Source: Cephalotus follicularis (Eukaryota; Streptophyta; Magnoliopsida; Oxalidales; Cephalotaceae). Taken from it: a stretch of 64,000 bases of DNA. Positions 35,797 to 47,474 of the stretch are shown here, piece after piece. The notes below the pieces were generated by a model. That model saw nothing but the letters and a program-made list of their open reading frames with translations, did no database searches and was not told the DNA's origin. The translations under genes and the position numbers were made by a program. Position 1 is the first letter of the stretch, and each line of letters starts with the position of its first letter. The DNA lies in assembly GCA_001972305.1 (NCBI GenBank), contig BDDD01003379.1, positions 1-64,000 on the forward strand, written 5' to 3'.

Positions 35797-38365
35797 CTTT
35801 CTGGGGATTCCATGTGCACAGATTCTATATATAAGTGTTGCGAGATTTCTATGGTGGGTATTCCACTTTATGCAGATCTTATTGTGTTTCCCATTCGAGA
35901 CTTCGATGTCATCTTGGGTATGGATTGGCTGTCAGCTCATCGTGCTTCAATGGACTGTTACAGCAAGATAGTGAAGTTTTGTCTACCCAATGCTACTACT
36001 TTCTAATTTGCAGGTGACAAGGGGTTTTCTACATCGATTATATCCTTCACTCGTGCATCAAGGTATCTTGAGAAAGGATGCGAAGGGTATCTGGCTTATG
36101 TAATTAACCGTAATAAGGAGAATGGATTAAGCCTTGAGAAGTTTCCTGTCGTGAATGAATTTCTTGATGTATTTCCTACAGATTTAGTATCGTTGCCGCC
36201 AAAGAGGAATATGGAGTTTTTTATTAGTCTTGTACTTGGTACAACTCCTATTTCTAAGGCACCATGCAGAATGGCTCCTATAGAATTGAGAGAATTTAAG
36301 ATTCAATTGCAAGACTTGATTGACAAAGGCTTCGTTTGACCTAGTGTTTCCCCTTGGGGTGCACCCGTATTATTTGTGAAGAAGAAAGATGGGTCGATGA
36401 GACTTTGTATTGTTTTACGGATGTTGAATAAAGTGACAATCAAGAACAAGTATCCTCTTCCATGCATTGAGGAATTGTTTGATCAGTTACAAGGTTCAAG
36501 AGTATTCTCTAAACTCGACTTGAGATCGGGTTATCATCAGTTAAGAGTAAGGGAAGGAGATATTGAAAAGACCGCTTTTCAAACTACGTATGGTCACTAT
36601 GAGTTCCTGGTAATACTGTTTGGTGTCGTAAATTCACCGCCAGTGTTCATGTCCTTGATGAATGATGTCTTTCGACCATATCTAAATCAGTTTGTTGTCT
36701 TGGTCGTTGATGATATTATGATATATTCGAAAAATGAGTAGGAACAGGCACACCATCTGAAAATAGTTTTACAGATTCTCAAAGATCAGTGCTTGTATGC
36801 CAAATTTAGTAAGTACGAGTTTTGGCTTGACCATGTGATCTTCCTTGGTCACATAGTTTCTGGAGAAGGCTTGGCGGTGGATCCGTAAAAAACTGAGGTC
36901 ATCCGAGATTGGCCACAACCCAAGAATGTTAAAGACGCACGCAGTTTCCTTGGCTTGGCAGGTTATTATCCGAAATTCATCCAGAATTTTCAACAATTGC
37001 CGCGCCGTTGACATAGCTGACCTAGAAGAAGACTATATTTATCTGGGAGAGAGACTATGAGACTAGTTTTCAAGAGTTGAAGGATCGGTTGATCTATGCT
37101 CCTATCTTGGCATTGCCCAATGGTAGTGTAGATTTTGTCGTGTATAGCTATGCTTCGGGTAAACTTTGGGCTGCGTATTGATGCAACATCGTAGAGTGAT
37201 TGCTTATGCTCCAAGGAAGCTGAAAACTTATGAGGACAATTAGCCGACGCATGATCTCGAACTGGCTGCCATCGTTTTTGCTCTTTAGAGATGGAGAGAC
37301 TATTTATATGGGGCACAATTCAAAATATTCACTGATCACAAGAGCTTGAAATACCTATTTTGCCAAGATGAATTGAATGTGAGGCAGCGTAGATTGGTCA
37401 AATTCTTCAACGACTATGATTGTAATATCCAGTAGCATCCAGGAAAAGCAAATGTTGTTGTTGTTGATGCTTTGAGTCATAAAGCTACGATAGCTAGTGT
37501 GATGGTGTCTCAATGGAGAATGTTCGAAGATTTTCAAAAATGGACTCTGTTCGTACGATCCCACGGGATTTTTAATTCTAATCTTTTACCTTAGCCAGCA
37601 TTACTTAATGAGATTAAAAATGCTCAGATGTGTGATCCTGAATTGCAAAAAAATCAAGAGAGTGTGGGATCGAGACCTGATTTTCAGATGCATTCTAATG
37701 GTATACTGAGATTTTGAGGACGGGTTTGTCTTCCGAATGATGATGGATTGAAGAATGAGCTACTTTACGAGGCTTATAAATCTCAGTACAGTATTCATTC
37801 TAGTAGTATGAAGATGTAGCGAGATATGAAGCGGAACTATTGGTTGTCCGAAGAGCCATATCGCTAAGTTTGTCGCTAGGTGCTTGACTTGTTAGAAGGT
37901 CAAAGATGAACACCAAAGGTCGGCAGGGTAATTGCAGTCATTGCCAATAGCAGAGTGGAAGTGGGGACACATAACTATGGATTTCGTTTCAGGTTTTCCA
38001 TTGACTCGGAATCGTCATTATGCAACGTGGGTTATCGTTGATAGACTCATGAAGTCCGCTCGCTTTTTGCCTACACATGTTACCGATTCGGTGAGCAAGT
38101 TGGCCCGACTGCACATAAAATAAATTTTGAGACTACATGGTGTTCCTGTGAGTATTGTGTGCGACCGAGATTCAATTTTTACTTCCAAATTTGGAAGAGA
38201 TTTCAGACAGCTTTTGGAACAAAGTTGAATTTCAGCACAGCCTTTCATTCATAAACAGAGGGACAGTCTGAGCGTACTATCTAGACTTTGGAAGATATGC
38301 TCCGAGCTTGTGTGATTAATTTCATTGGTACTTGGGAGGATCATAGTCCCTTCATAGAGTTTTCG
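35797..38365 (+). pseudogene. Element G pol fragment (protease to integrase), decayed
   Basis: The fragment begins inside the protease just after LTR F (SMCTDSIYKCCEISM), past the active site. RT is well recognisable ([13 protein letters not shown] near 36370, [17 protein letters not shown] near 36511) but FIDD reads VVDD near 36710. Decayed RNase H lies at about 37100-37480 and integrase at about 37780-38365 (TMDFVSGFPLTRNRH near 37974, VCDRDSIF near 38159). Stops include 36004, 36337, 36739 and 36886, with frameshifts from 36980 on. It is cut at 38365 by LTR H inside the integrase (after FIEFS). Protein similarity places it with A and E. It is the outermost visible layer of the nest. Confidence 0.88.
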
Positions 38366-40877
38366 TGTAATATCCCGTTTCTATGCTTACATGTTTTATG
38401 TTGGGTTTATACCTTTTGATATATGCTATGGTTGGTAAACGCTTTGATTTTTAGTTTGAATTTCTTTTACCTTACTTTCTGGGCACAAAGCGCTGACGCT
38501 CTTATTAGAACCGCCGACGCTTTGGGTGCTGTGAGACATTGTATTAAAGTGCTTAACGGTCGACGCTTTGAGTAAACAGTCGACGTTTTAGTCGGCTTTC
38601 CATACCAGTTTGGACGGTGACATGTTTAAGGAAAAAGGGGGGTTTTGCCATTTTTATTGATCTGATTTTCCTTCTTTGTTTGACACCAAATCCGCAAGAA
38701 AGGAAACTTATTAGTTGCACGATTTTACCATTAATTTTACTCGTTTTTCTGGTTTTAAAAAGCTATGGATTATTTTGAAAGAAAACTATTTGCATATTTC
38801 TACAAACCAACAGAGCAACTTGAACGCATTTTTCTACACCGATTTTGACGTCTTCTGGAGGTATCTTCTAAACAAAAGTTGTAGGTTTTACTACATAGAT
38901 TATGTATCAATTGTTATTTTCTAATAAGGACGTGTTAGAATTCTTTTTTATCATGTTTTTAGGACCCTATCAAGAAAGATTTTCTGCTATAACTCTAATA
39001 TGTTCGTTCATGGATTTTATGCATACTTTGTAATACTGATGTTTAGAAATAGAGAAACCATACTATATATATACGTATATATCACTGTTTTACGGATTAT
39101 ACATAGGAAAAATAAGATTATAGTTCATGATTTTGTAAACTATTTTAAAACCATGTTTTGACATGAACATGCTATGCTAAACTTGTTATTTTCATGATTG
39201 TGTATTTATAATCACCATACTGATAGTTACAGACTAATATGACATGTTTTTAGGTTTGGTTATTGCTACTATAACTTCTGTATATGAAAAATATGAGTTC
39301 TTCATGAAATTGAAACTGTTTTCTGCAACTGGTATTCTATATTCGACGCAAACCGTCGACGCTTATTCCTTGAGCGTCGCCATTTTGTATTGTTTTGTGC
39401 TGTGGTCAGTCGACTCTTTGCTCGATGCTTTGTCCTTTTGTGTAACGAAACCGTCGATGCCTAGGAACAAACTGTCGACGCTTTCTCTGGCAGTTTCGAT
39501 AATTTCTACTTTTTATGTTATGTGATGTTTGGGCTCATATGTTTGGGTCTTAATATCGTACGTGGTGGAGTTTAGGACACTCTGGGATAATTTTATTCGA
39601 TATTCGTGTTTGTTTAGATTTTTCGACCAGCTAAGGTACGGATTCTTCGTTCTTTGGTACTCCTTCGATTAAATTGAATTTTCATTATTCGATAATTTTG
39701 TACGAATTTATGTTTCTGGTTTTATCCGAAATAAAATTCATATTTCGATTGGATATCCTCATTTTGACAATAATTTTATTGAAATGGACTTATTATTGTT
39801 ACATCGGGTATTAAATTTTAATACACATATTTTCTGCTATCGAAAATGTGATATTGTTTTGGGACATGGCTTCCACCTTAGGGAGTATGTTAAACTTCAG
39901 ATACAGATCGGATTTTGATTTTGATTTTTGATATGAAAGTATGATCCTCTTTAAATAATTTCAGATATGTCTGGAGATAGAGTACCTAAGTACATTTTAG
40001 AATTGTTTTAGAATAAAATAAAGTTTTAGCATAATAACATACAGAGAAAAACCCTACCTATGAGGTATCATAGGCATGTTCTTTGGCACGGAGGACATGA
40101 CACCTACCGTGGCGGTGTGATTGGTCTACGGCGTCTCTTTTAAATATGTATCCTGAGGGTAGAATATGGATCCTTTGGAGGCGTATGAGTATACTCTAGT
40201 TATTGTCAGAATTCAGAAATTCAGTATTGGGATTGTTTGTGTAGTGCCATACACGACTTTTCTGTCAGAGCATGTGGGCCTCCCGAACCCCTTGCACCTA
40301 TATATGTATGTATGTTAGAATTCTCTGTTATGGAATTATGAAATCAGATAATGTTTTGAATTATGATATCATGTTTTTCGTAAAGTTATGATGATTTTAT
40401 AACTGCTCATTTTTAAATATTCTGCTTTACATCTTAAAGAATATTTACTATGTTTTAAGTTCAAGATATTTTGTTTACCGTTTACTGTTTTACTTCCTTA
40501 TCCGTACTGAGGTTTGCTCAGCCCCATTTTTGTTTCCATAGGGCAGGTTTTCAGAAGGATGGGGGAAACGTGTCATGAGAGTTACCCACTTGTCAGCGGA
40601 TCAGCAAGGAGTTGATCCATTTTGTTATCAGTAGTGTGGATCATATTTTGAGTTAAAATCAGACTAGTTTCCTCTTAAACAGTATTTGGATATCGGATTA
40701 TGGTTTGTTTTTATTTATGGATGGTTAAATTTTCAGACAGTATTTAATATCAATTTGTTATAAGTTATGATATTAGACCACCACATCCGTTTCGAATCTG
40801 TTTATTGTTTAGGTATTCCGTTATGTTTCAGTTTGCTATTATGACCTGTAAGGGCTCCCACCATCGGAGGTGTTACA
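38366..40877 (+). repeat. 5' LTR of element H
   Basis: Length is 2512 bases, from TGTAATATCCCG to GGAGGTGTTACA. GTCGAC-type motifs are at 38493-38592 (GCCGACGCTTTG, GGTCGACGCTTTG, CAGTCGACG) and 39346-39483. The left 715 bases match the 3' LTR piece at 50349-51064. Confidence 0.9.
39346..39483 (+). repeat. GTCGAC-type motif cluster 2, LTR H
   Basis: ACCGTCGACGCTT, CAGTCGACTC, ACCGTCGATGCC and CTGTCGACGCTT lie in 138 bases, about 1.0 kb into the LTR, matching the place of the second cluster in the other LTR families. Confidence 0.7.
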
Positions 40878-40882
40878 GATTG

Positions 40883-40894
40883 TGGTATCAGAGA
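40883..40894 (+). other. Primer binding site of element H
   Basis: TGGTATCAGAGA follows five bases after the 5' LTR. Eleven bases match the initiator tRNA-Met site. Confidence 0.88.
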
Positions 40895-43800
40895 ATAGGT
40901 TTTATTTCCTTAGAAGACCTGACTAGGTTTGACCTGTGAGATTGGGTAGACACTGGGTTAGGACTTCTTCGTTACGATCTTTTGATATGTCTCCTGTTTT
41001 GACCTTCTGACTCTTTTACCTTTATCTTGTCTTGGATTTTGTTGCGTAGATGGCACGAACAAGGAACACCTCTCAGAGAACCGAACCAGTTATGGCTCAG
41101 GATGGAACAAGAAATGAGCCTGCAATTGACGAGATGGTTAGACAAGTTGTGGCTCAGGAAGTGAACCGAGTGATGCAGCAATAGCAAAATCATGAGTACG
41201 GTCGTCATGAGCAAGTAGCTGAGGAGAATGTACCAGTTGATGCTCATGTAGCTAAGGGAGCTGGGGACCATCCTGATACTCCAGTTCATGTATGGCTGGA
41301 AAGGTTCCAAAAACAGAGACCGTGATCCTTTACTTCGGCGCCGACACTAGTGGAGGCTCAACATTGGATTGCTCATTTAGAGAAGATTTTTGATGTACTG
41401 GAATGCAGCGAAAATCAGAAGGTTAAGTTGGCTACGTATAAGCTGGAGGGCGATGCCCAGACATGGTGGAAGACCTTGAAGATAGCTAAGGGTGGAGGTT
41501 TTGTCGAGACTTTGTCTTGGTCTGATTTTTGTGAAATCTTTTATCAGAAGTATTTCTCCACTGCTGATAAAGAGGCTTATGCTAGGGAGTTTCTAATGAC
41601 GAGACAGAAGGAAGGTGAGTCTGTTACGGAATTTTTACCCCAGTTTACCAGGTTGGTAGGCTTTTCCGGACCTGCAGCGGGATCAGCAGCAGAACAGGCA
41701 TAAAAGTTTAAATGGAAGTTGCATTATCAGCTTAGGGGTAAGCTAATTAACTCGAGGTTTGCTGATGTTTCGGAGGTTGCAAACGCTGTGAAGAACATAG
41801 AAATGGAAAGGTTGGACTTTCAGGCTGCTCGCTTAGAAGGAGAAAAGAAGAGAAATAGGGGAGATTCTCAGGGCCAAAACTTGGGGCAGCAGGGTAAGGG
41901 CCGAAATGGTAAGCAGCAAAAGAAAAATAATAACCGATGAGGAGGACAGTCTGGAAATGATCAAAGGCAGAATCAAGGAGCTACTGGTGGGGGTAACCCC
42001 AATGTTCAGATTGCACTGTGCGAGACTTGTGGGAAGAGGCATCCGGTTGGGACCTATTACAAGGCTTCGGGGGCATGCTTTGTGTGCGGACAACATGGCC
42101 ATTGTTTTATGGATTGCACAGACCCTCGAGCAAAGGAGAGGAAAGGTAATGGCGGAGACATGGGACAACGCAATGTAGGTGGCCGAGTATTTGCTTTGAT
42201 TTCTCATCAGGCAGCAGGTGCTCCAGGTACTATTTCGGGTTATGTCTCTATTTGTAGTCGTATGGCTTATGTTTTGTATGATACTGGATCGACTCACTCC
42301 GTAGTAGCGAGGTCTTTTGTTTGGCACCTTGGGGTGCCATCTCTATCTCTGGATCCAGCTTTGGTTCTTTTGACCCCTATGGGGACATCTGCTGTGATAT
42401 CTGAATGTTTTCATGCTTGTCCTATCGTTTTTGATGATCGCGTTCGAGATGCGGATCTTTTCCCAATAGATATGAATGACTTTGACATGATTCTTGGCAT
42501 GGATTGGTTAGATCACCATCATGCCACGATTGACTGTCACACTCGGAGGGTTTTGTTTGGGGTTGTGGATAGGCCTGACTTTGTTTATCAGGGTTCACAA
42601 TCGAGAAAAGAAGTTAAGGTTATTTCTGCTTTGAAGGCTCGAAAATTTGTAGCTAAGGGTGCTGAGCGTTACCTAGCTATTGTAAAAGACGTCCCTAAGG
42701 ATGAGCCTCACCTTGAGGACTATCCGGTTGTTAGAGAATTTTTAGATGTGTTTCCGGACGAGTTACCGGGTTTGCCACCCCAACGGGAAGTGGAGTTTAC
42801 CATTGAGCTCATTCCAGAGCGGCACCAATATCTAAAACACCTTACAGAAAGGCACCGTTAGAGATGCAAGAACTGAAGGAGAAATTGCAAGAATTGTTGG
42901 ATCGGAGTTTTATCCGGCCTAGTGTTTCACCGTGGGGAGCTCCGGTTCTTTTTGTCAGGAAGAAGGATGGGTCTTTGAGGTTGTGCATAGACTATAGAGA
43001 ACTGAACAGGATTACCATCAGAAATAAATACCCTTTGCCTAGGATTGATGACCTTTTTGATCAACTCAAAGGTGCACGGTATTTTTCTAAGATCGATTTG
43101 AGATCTGGTTATCATCAGTTATGGGTGAAAGATGAGGACATATCTAAGACTGCTTTTCGTACATGGTACAGACATTATGAATTTCTGGTGATGCCATTTG
43201 GACTTACAAATGCACCAGCAGTCTTTATGGATCTGATGAATCGAGTGTTTCCTGAATACTTGGACAAGTTTGTGATTATGTTCGTTAATGACATTCTTGT
43301 GTATTCCAAGTCGAGAGAAGAACATGAAGCTCAACTTCGGATGGTGTTGGGTATTTTGAGGAACAATCAGCTTTATGCGAAGTTTTCGAAGTGTGAATTT
43401 TGGTTGGAACAGGTAACATTTTTAGGCCATGTGGTTACGGCATATGGTATTAGTGTGGATCCTGCTAAGGTTGAGGCTATTACCAAACGGCCGAGGCCTA
43501 CTACAGTAACGGAAGTTAGGAGCTTTTTGGGCCTGGCTGGCTACTATAGACGGTTTGTGGAAGGCTTCTCCTCCATAGCCTTTCCACTGACACAACTTTT
43601 AAGAAAAGGAACCAAGTTTGTGTGGAACGAAGAAAGGGAAGCAAGTTTTAAGAAATTGAAGAACGGTCTGGTGTCTGCACCAATTCTTCGGTAACCGTCT
43701 GGGTCAGTGGGATACCAGATTTACAGTGATGCTTCCAAGAAAGTTTTGGGATGTGTTCTTATGCAACATGGTCATGCGATAGCTTATGCTTCAAGACAAA

Positions 43801-45540
43801 TGAAGCCTTATGAAGTGAACTATCTTACACATGATCTAGAGTTAGCAGTTGTGGTTTTTGCGTTAAAGATCTGGAGGCACTATTTGTACGGAGAAACTTG
43901 TGATGTTTTCACTGATCACAAGAGTCTCAAGTACATCTTCACGCAAAAGGTGTTGAACATGCGACAAAGGAGATGGTTGGAGCTTTTGAAGGACTATGAC
44001 CTGAATATTCATTACCACCCCGGTAAGGCAAATGTGGTAGCTGATGCTTTGAGCAGAAAGAGTTCTGGAAGTGAAGCGGCTTTGCTTACTCAACCGCAGT
44101 TGATAGCAGATATGGAGCGTTTGGATTTGAATTTGTTTGTTCGGGGTTCTAGAGGTTATATGGCTAGTATGAGTATAGAGCCTACCCTTATATCTCGGAT
44201 TAAGGCGGCTCAAAGTGATGATGGTGAACTATGGGTGTTAATCCAGAATGTTGATGAGGGTAAACAGTCAGAGTTTCGTATGGATGAACATGGAGTGATC
44301 TGGTTGGGTAGTTGGTTGTGTGTGCCGGCAGATACTACTATCAGAGATGTTGTTTCGTCAGAGGCGCACAGTTCTCCATTCTCTATACATCCAGGTTGTA
44401 CGAAAATGTATAGGGACTTGAAGCGGAATTTCTGGTGGAATGGAATGAAGAGGGATGTAGCAGAGTATGTTGGGAGGTGTTTGATCTGTCAACAGGTTAA
44501 GATTGACCACCAACAAGCCAGTGGTTTATTACAGCCCTTGGAAGTTTCAGTTTGGAAATGGGAAAGCTTAGCGATGGACTTTGTTACAGGATTGCCAAGG
44601 ACGTTCAAGAGGAATGATGCCATCTGGGTAGTGGTGGATCGTTTGACTAAATCGGCACATTTCTTTGCTATCAGGGAGAACTTTTCTGTAGACCGGTTGG
44701 CAGAAGTTTTCCAGCGAGAGATTGTGAGACTACGTGGGACACCTGTATCCATTGTTTCGGATAGGGATTCTCGTTTCACGTCTAGATTTTGGAAGGGATT
44801 CCAGAAAGCTTGGGGAACACGGCTCAATTACAGTACAGCTTTTCACCCATAGACAAATGGACAGTCGGAGAGGACCATCCAGACTTTGGAGGACATGTTG
44901 ACGTCTTGTGCATTAGAGTGGGCTGGAAACTGGGATGAGTATTTGAGCTTGGTGGAGTTTGCTTATAATAATAGTTGGCATGCTAGCATGGCTCCGTTTG
45001 AGGCACTGTATGGGAGGAAATGTCGATCTCCGACATGTTGGGATGAGGTTGGAGAGAGAGTCATCGAAGGACCTGAGCTACTTCAGATCACGACAAAAAA
45101 AGTGACTGTAGCTAGGGAGAGACTGAAAGCTGCTCAATCCCGACAGAAGAGTTATGCAGACAAACATCGAAGGGAATTGGAGTTTAGAGCTGGTGAACAT
45201 GTATTTCTGAAAGTTTCACCAAGGAAAGGAGTTTGAAGGTTTGGGCTGAAAGGAAAGTTGAGTCCACGGTTTATTGGACCCTTTGAAATTCTGGAAAAGG
45301 TTGGAGCGGTTACTTACCGGTTAGCTTTGCCTCCACAGTTATCTCATGTCCATAATGTGTTCCATGTGTCTTTATTGAGGGGTTACCAGTACCATCCCTT
45401 GCATGTGGTTCACTACCCTTTTGATAGTATTCGCGAGGACTTGTCTTGCGATGAGGAGGCTGAGGCTATTTTCGATAGACAAGAGAGAGTTACTTGTAGT
45501 AAGACCATCCCTTTGGTAAAAGTCTTCTGGAAGAATCATC

Positions 45541-45545
45541 CCGCC
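45541..45545 (+). repeat. Target site duplication of element I (CCGCC / CCGTC)
   Basis: CCGCC precedes element I and CCGTC follows it at 50229-50233. Removing I with one copy rebuilds the expected frame NHPVREATWE of the chromodomain. The right copy keeps the expected Val codon, so the left copy carries the later change. Confidence 0.85.
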
Positions 45546-46010
45546 TGTAATACCCCGTTCGTTCACGTGCATATTTTCGGATCTTCATTTGATTTTATTT
45601 CACTTTGTTATATTATGTTGGCCTATGTTAAATTTTGGACTCTTGTGTTTGGACTATATGATATACTTTTCAGGCTTTTATGTCTTACGCTAAATTGTAT
45701 AACCTTTGGGCTTTTGATAAAATAAGATAATAAGGATTATGGAAAAAAAAAGTTAATTGTTTTGTATTTTAAAATCAGTTTTTGAATTATTAATTTGGGC
45801 TTTTATGTTTTAGGCTTCAAGACGTTAATTTCGGGCTGTTGAATATTGGTTGGACTATGTACGTGAATAAGTAAAATTAATTGGCAATTTGAATAAAAGA
45901 TAAGTTAATATCTTGATAAAAAGAATAAAATTGAGCCATGTTATAAGATAGATTATGTTTAGTCTCGGATTAGGAACCGTAACGACTCCCTCCGAATCGG
46001 GGGTGTTACA
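45546..46010 (+). repeat. Left LTR of element I, internally deleted
   Basis: It begins TGTAATACCCCGTTC and ends GGGGGTGTTACA. It follows the right LTR to AAAATTAATTG (47816 there) and resumes at GCAATTTGAATAAAAG (50102 there). Three differences in the first 93 bases show the two LTRs are true partners. Confidence 0.88.
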
Positions 46011-46186
46011 TAAATCGTATCAGACAATAGGTTTTTTTTTTCCTTAGAAGACCTATCTAGGTTTGACCTATGAGATTGGGTAGACCTTGGGTTAGGATAT
46101 TTTATTGTGATCTTCTGACATGTTTGTTGTTTTGATCGTGGTTTCTTGTTTGTTGTTGTGTTATGTTTTGGATTTATGTTTCGTAG

Positions 46187-47429
46187 ATGGTACGAGCAAG
46201 GAATACCCCACAAGGAAACGAACCAGCTGAGACTCGTGAAGAAGTGCGAAACGAGCCTACGGTTGAAGAGTTGGTGCGATAGGTAGTTGCTCAAGAAATA
46301 GTTCGACTGATTCATGCTATGCAAAATCAAGGGCAAGGACGCCAAGAGCAAGTCGCAGCGGAAAATGCACCGGCTGATGTTCATGTTGGGAGAGAAACTA
46401 GGGACCGGCCCGACACTCCTGCATATGTCTGGCTTGAGCGGTTCCAAAAGCAGAGGCCGTAGTCATTTAGTTCGGCTCTCACACCTGTAGAGGCTGAACA
46501 CTGGATTGCGCACATGGAAAAGATTTTCAATGTGTTGGGATGTGACGACGAATTAAAGGTAAGGTTGGCAGCATATAAGTTAGAAGAAGATGCTCAAAAG
46601 TGATGGCAAACTTTGAAGTTAGCTAAGGGAGGAGATTATATTGATGCCCTGACCTGGTTTGAGTTCTGCAAGGTTTTCTATCAGCAATATTTCCCCACTG
46701 CTGACAAGGAGGCTTACGCAAGGGAGTTTGTTAACACTAGGCAGAAGCATGGTGAATTAGTCACCGAGTTTTTGGCCTGATTCACTAGGTTAGCGGGTTT
46801 TGCTGGATCCGCGGCGGGGTCTGCATTGGAGCAAGCAGAGAGGTTCAAATGGAAATTGTAGTACCAGCTTAGGGGGAAACTGATAAACTCTAGGTTTGCT
46901 GACGTGGCGAAAGTAGCAAACGCTGCGAAGAATATTGAATTGGAGAGGTTGGACTTTCAGGCACCTAAAGCGGAATTGGAGTGATTTCCGAGGACAGAAT
47001 TCTGAACAACAAGGTGAAGGTAAACAGCATAAAAAGGATCATAATCAGAATAAGGATGGGGGTAACACCAATGTTCAGATTTCTTTGTGTGATACATGTG
47101 GGAAACGACATCCTGTTGGGACATGTTACAAGGCCACTGGGGCATGTTTTGCTTGTGGACAAAAGGGTCATCTCTTTAAGGATTGCCCAAATCCTCGTAC
47201 GAGAAATAAAGGAGGCGATGGTAATGATGTCGGACAGCGCAACGTTGGAGGTAGAGTTTTCGCCTTAACGACACATCAGACTGCGAACGCACCAGGTATT
47301 GTTTTGGTTTTGTTTTTGTTTGGTAACCGTGAGGAGTTTGTTTTGATTGAGAAGTCAACTTATGCTATGGTAACAGAATCATTTGCTATGCATCTTGATG
47401 TGTCTTTTCTGTTATTTGTTTCAGATTGA
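46187..47429 (+). pseudogene. Element I gag with zinc knuckle
   Basis: The start ATG at 46187 matches H's gag start (MVRARN versus MARTRN). The core (EAEHWIAHMEKIF, YFPTADKEAYAREF) is interrupted by stops at about 46280, 46460, 46601, 46777 and 46858. A frameshift near 46975 leads into an open stretch with the knuckle CFACGQKGHLFKDC (about 47145-47186) and ends at 47427-47429 in a short tail (MHLDVSFLLFVSD) at the place where the protease would begin. Confidence 0.85.
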
Positions 47430-47462
47430 TATATGTTAAGATTTCGGGATGAAATCTTTTTA

Positions 47463-47474
47463 AGGGGGGAAGGA
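47463..47474 (+). other. Polypurine tract of element I
   Basis: AGGGGGGAAGGA lies directly before the right LTR, after TTTCGGGATGAAATC, the stretch that also precedes the tract in H. Confidence 0.8.

Noticed and set aside
36990..37316. Minus-strand frame in element G
   Set aside because: It is antisense to a decayed RNase H region of pol that is recognisable on the plus strand.
38715..38924. Open frame in LTR H
   Set aside because: The matching part of the 3' LTR piece has differences that do not respect codons, and no motif is present.
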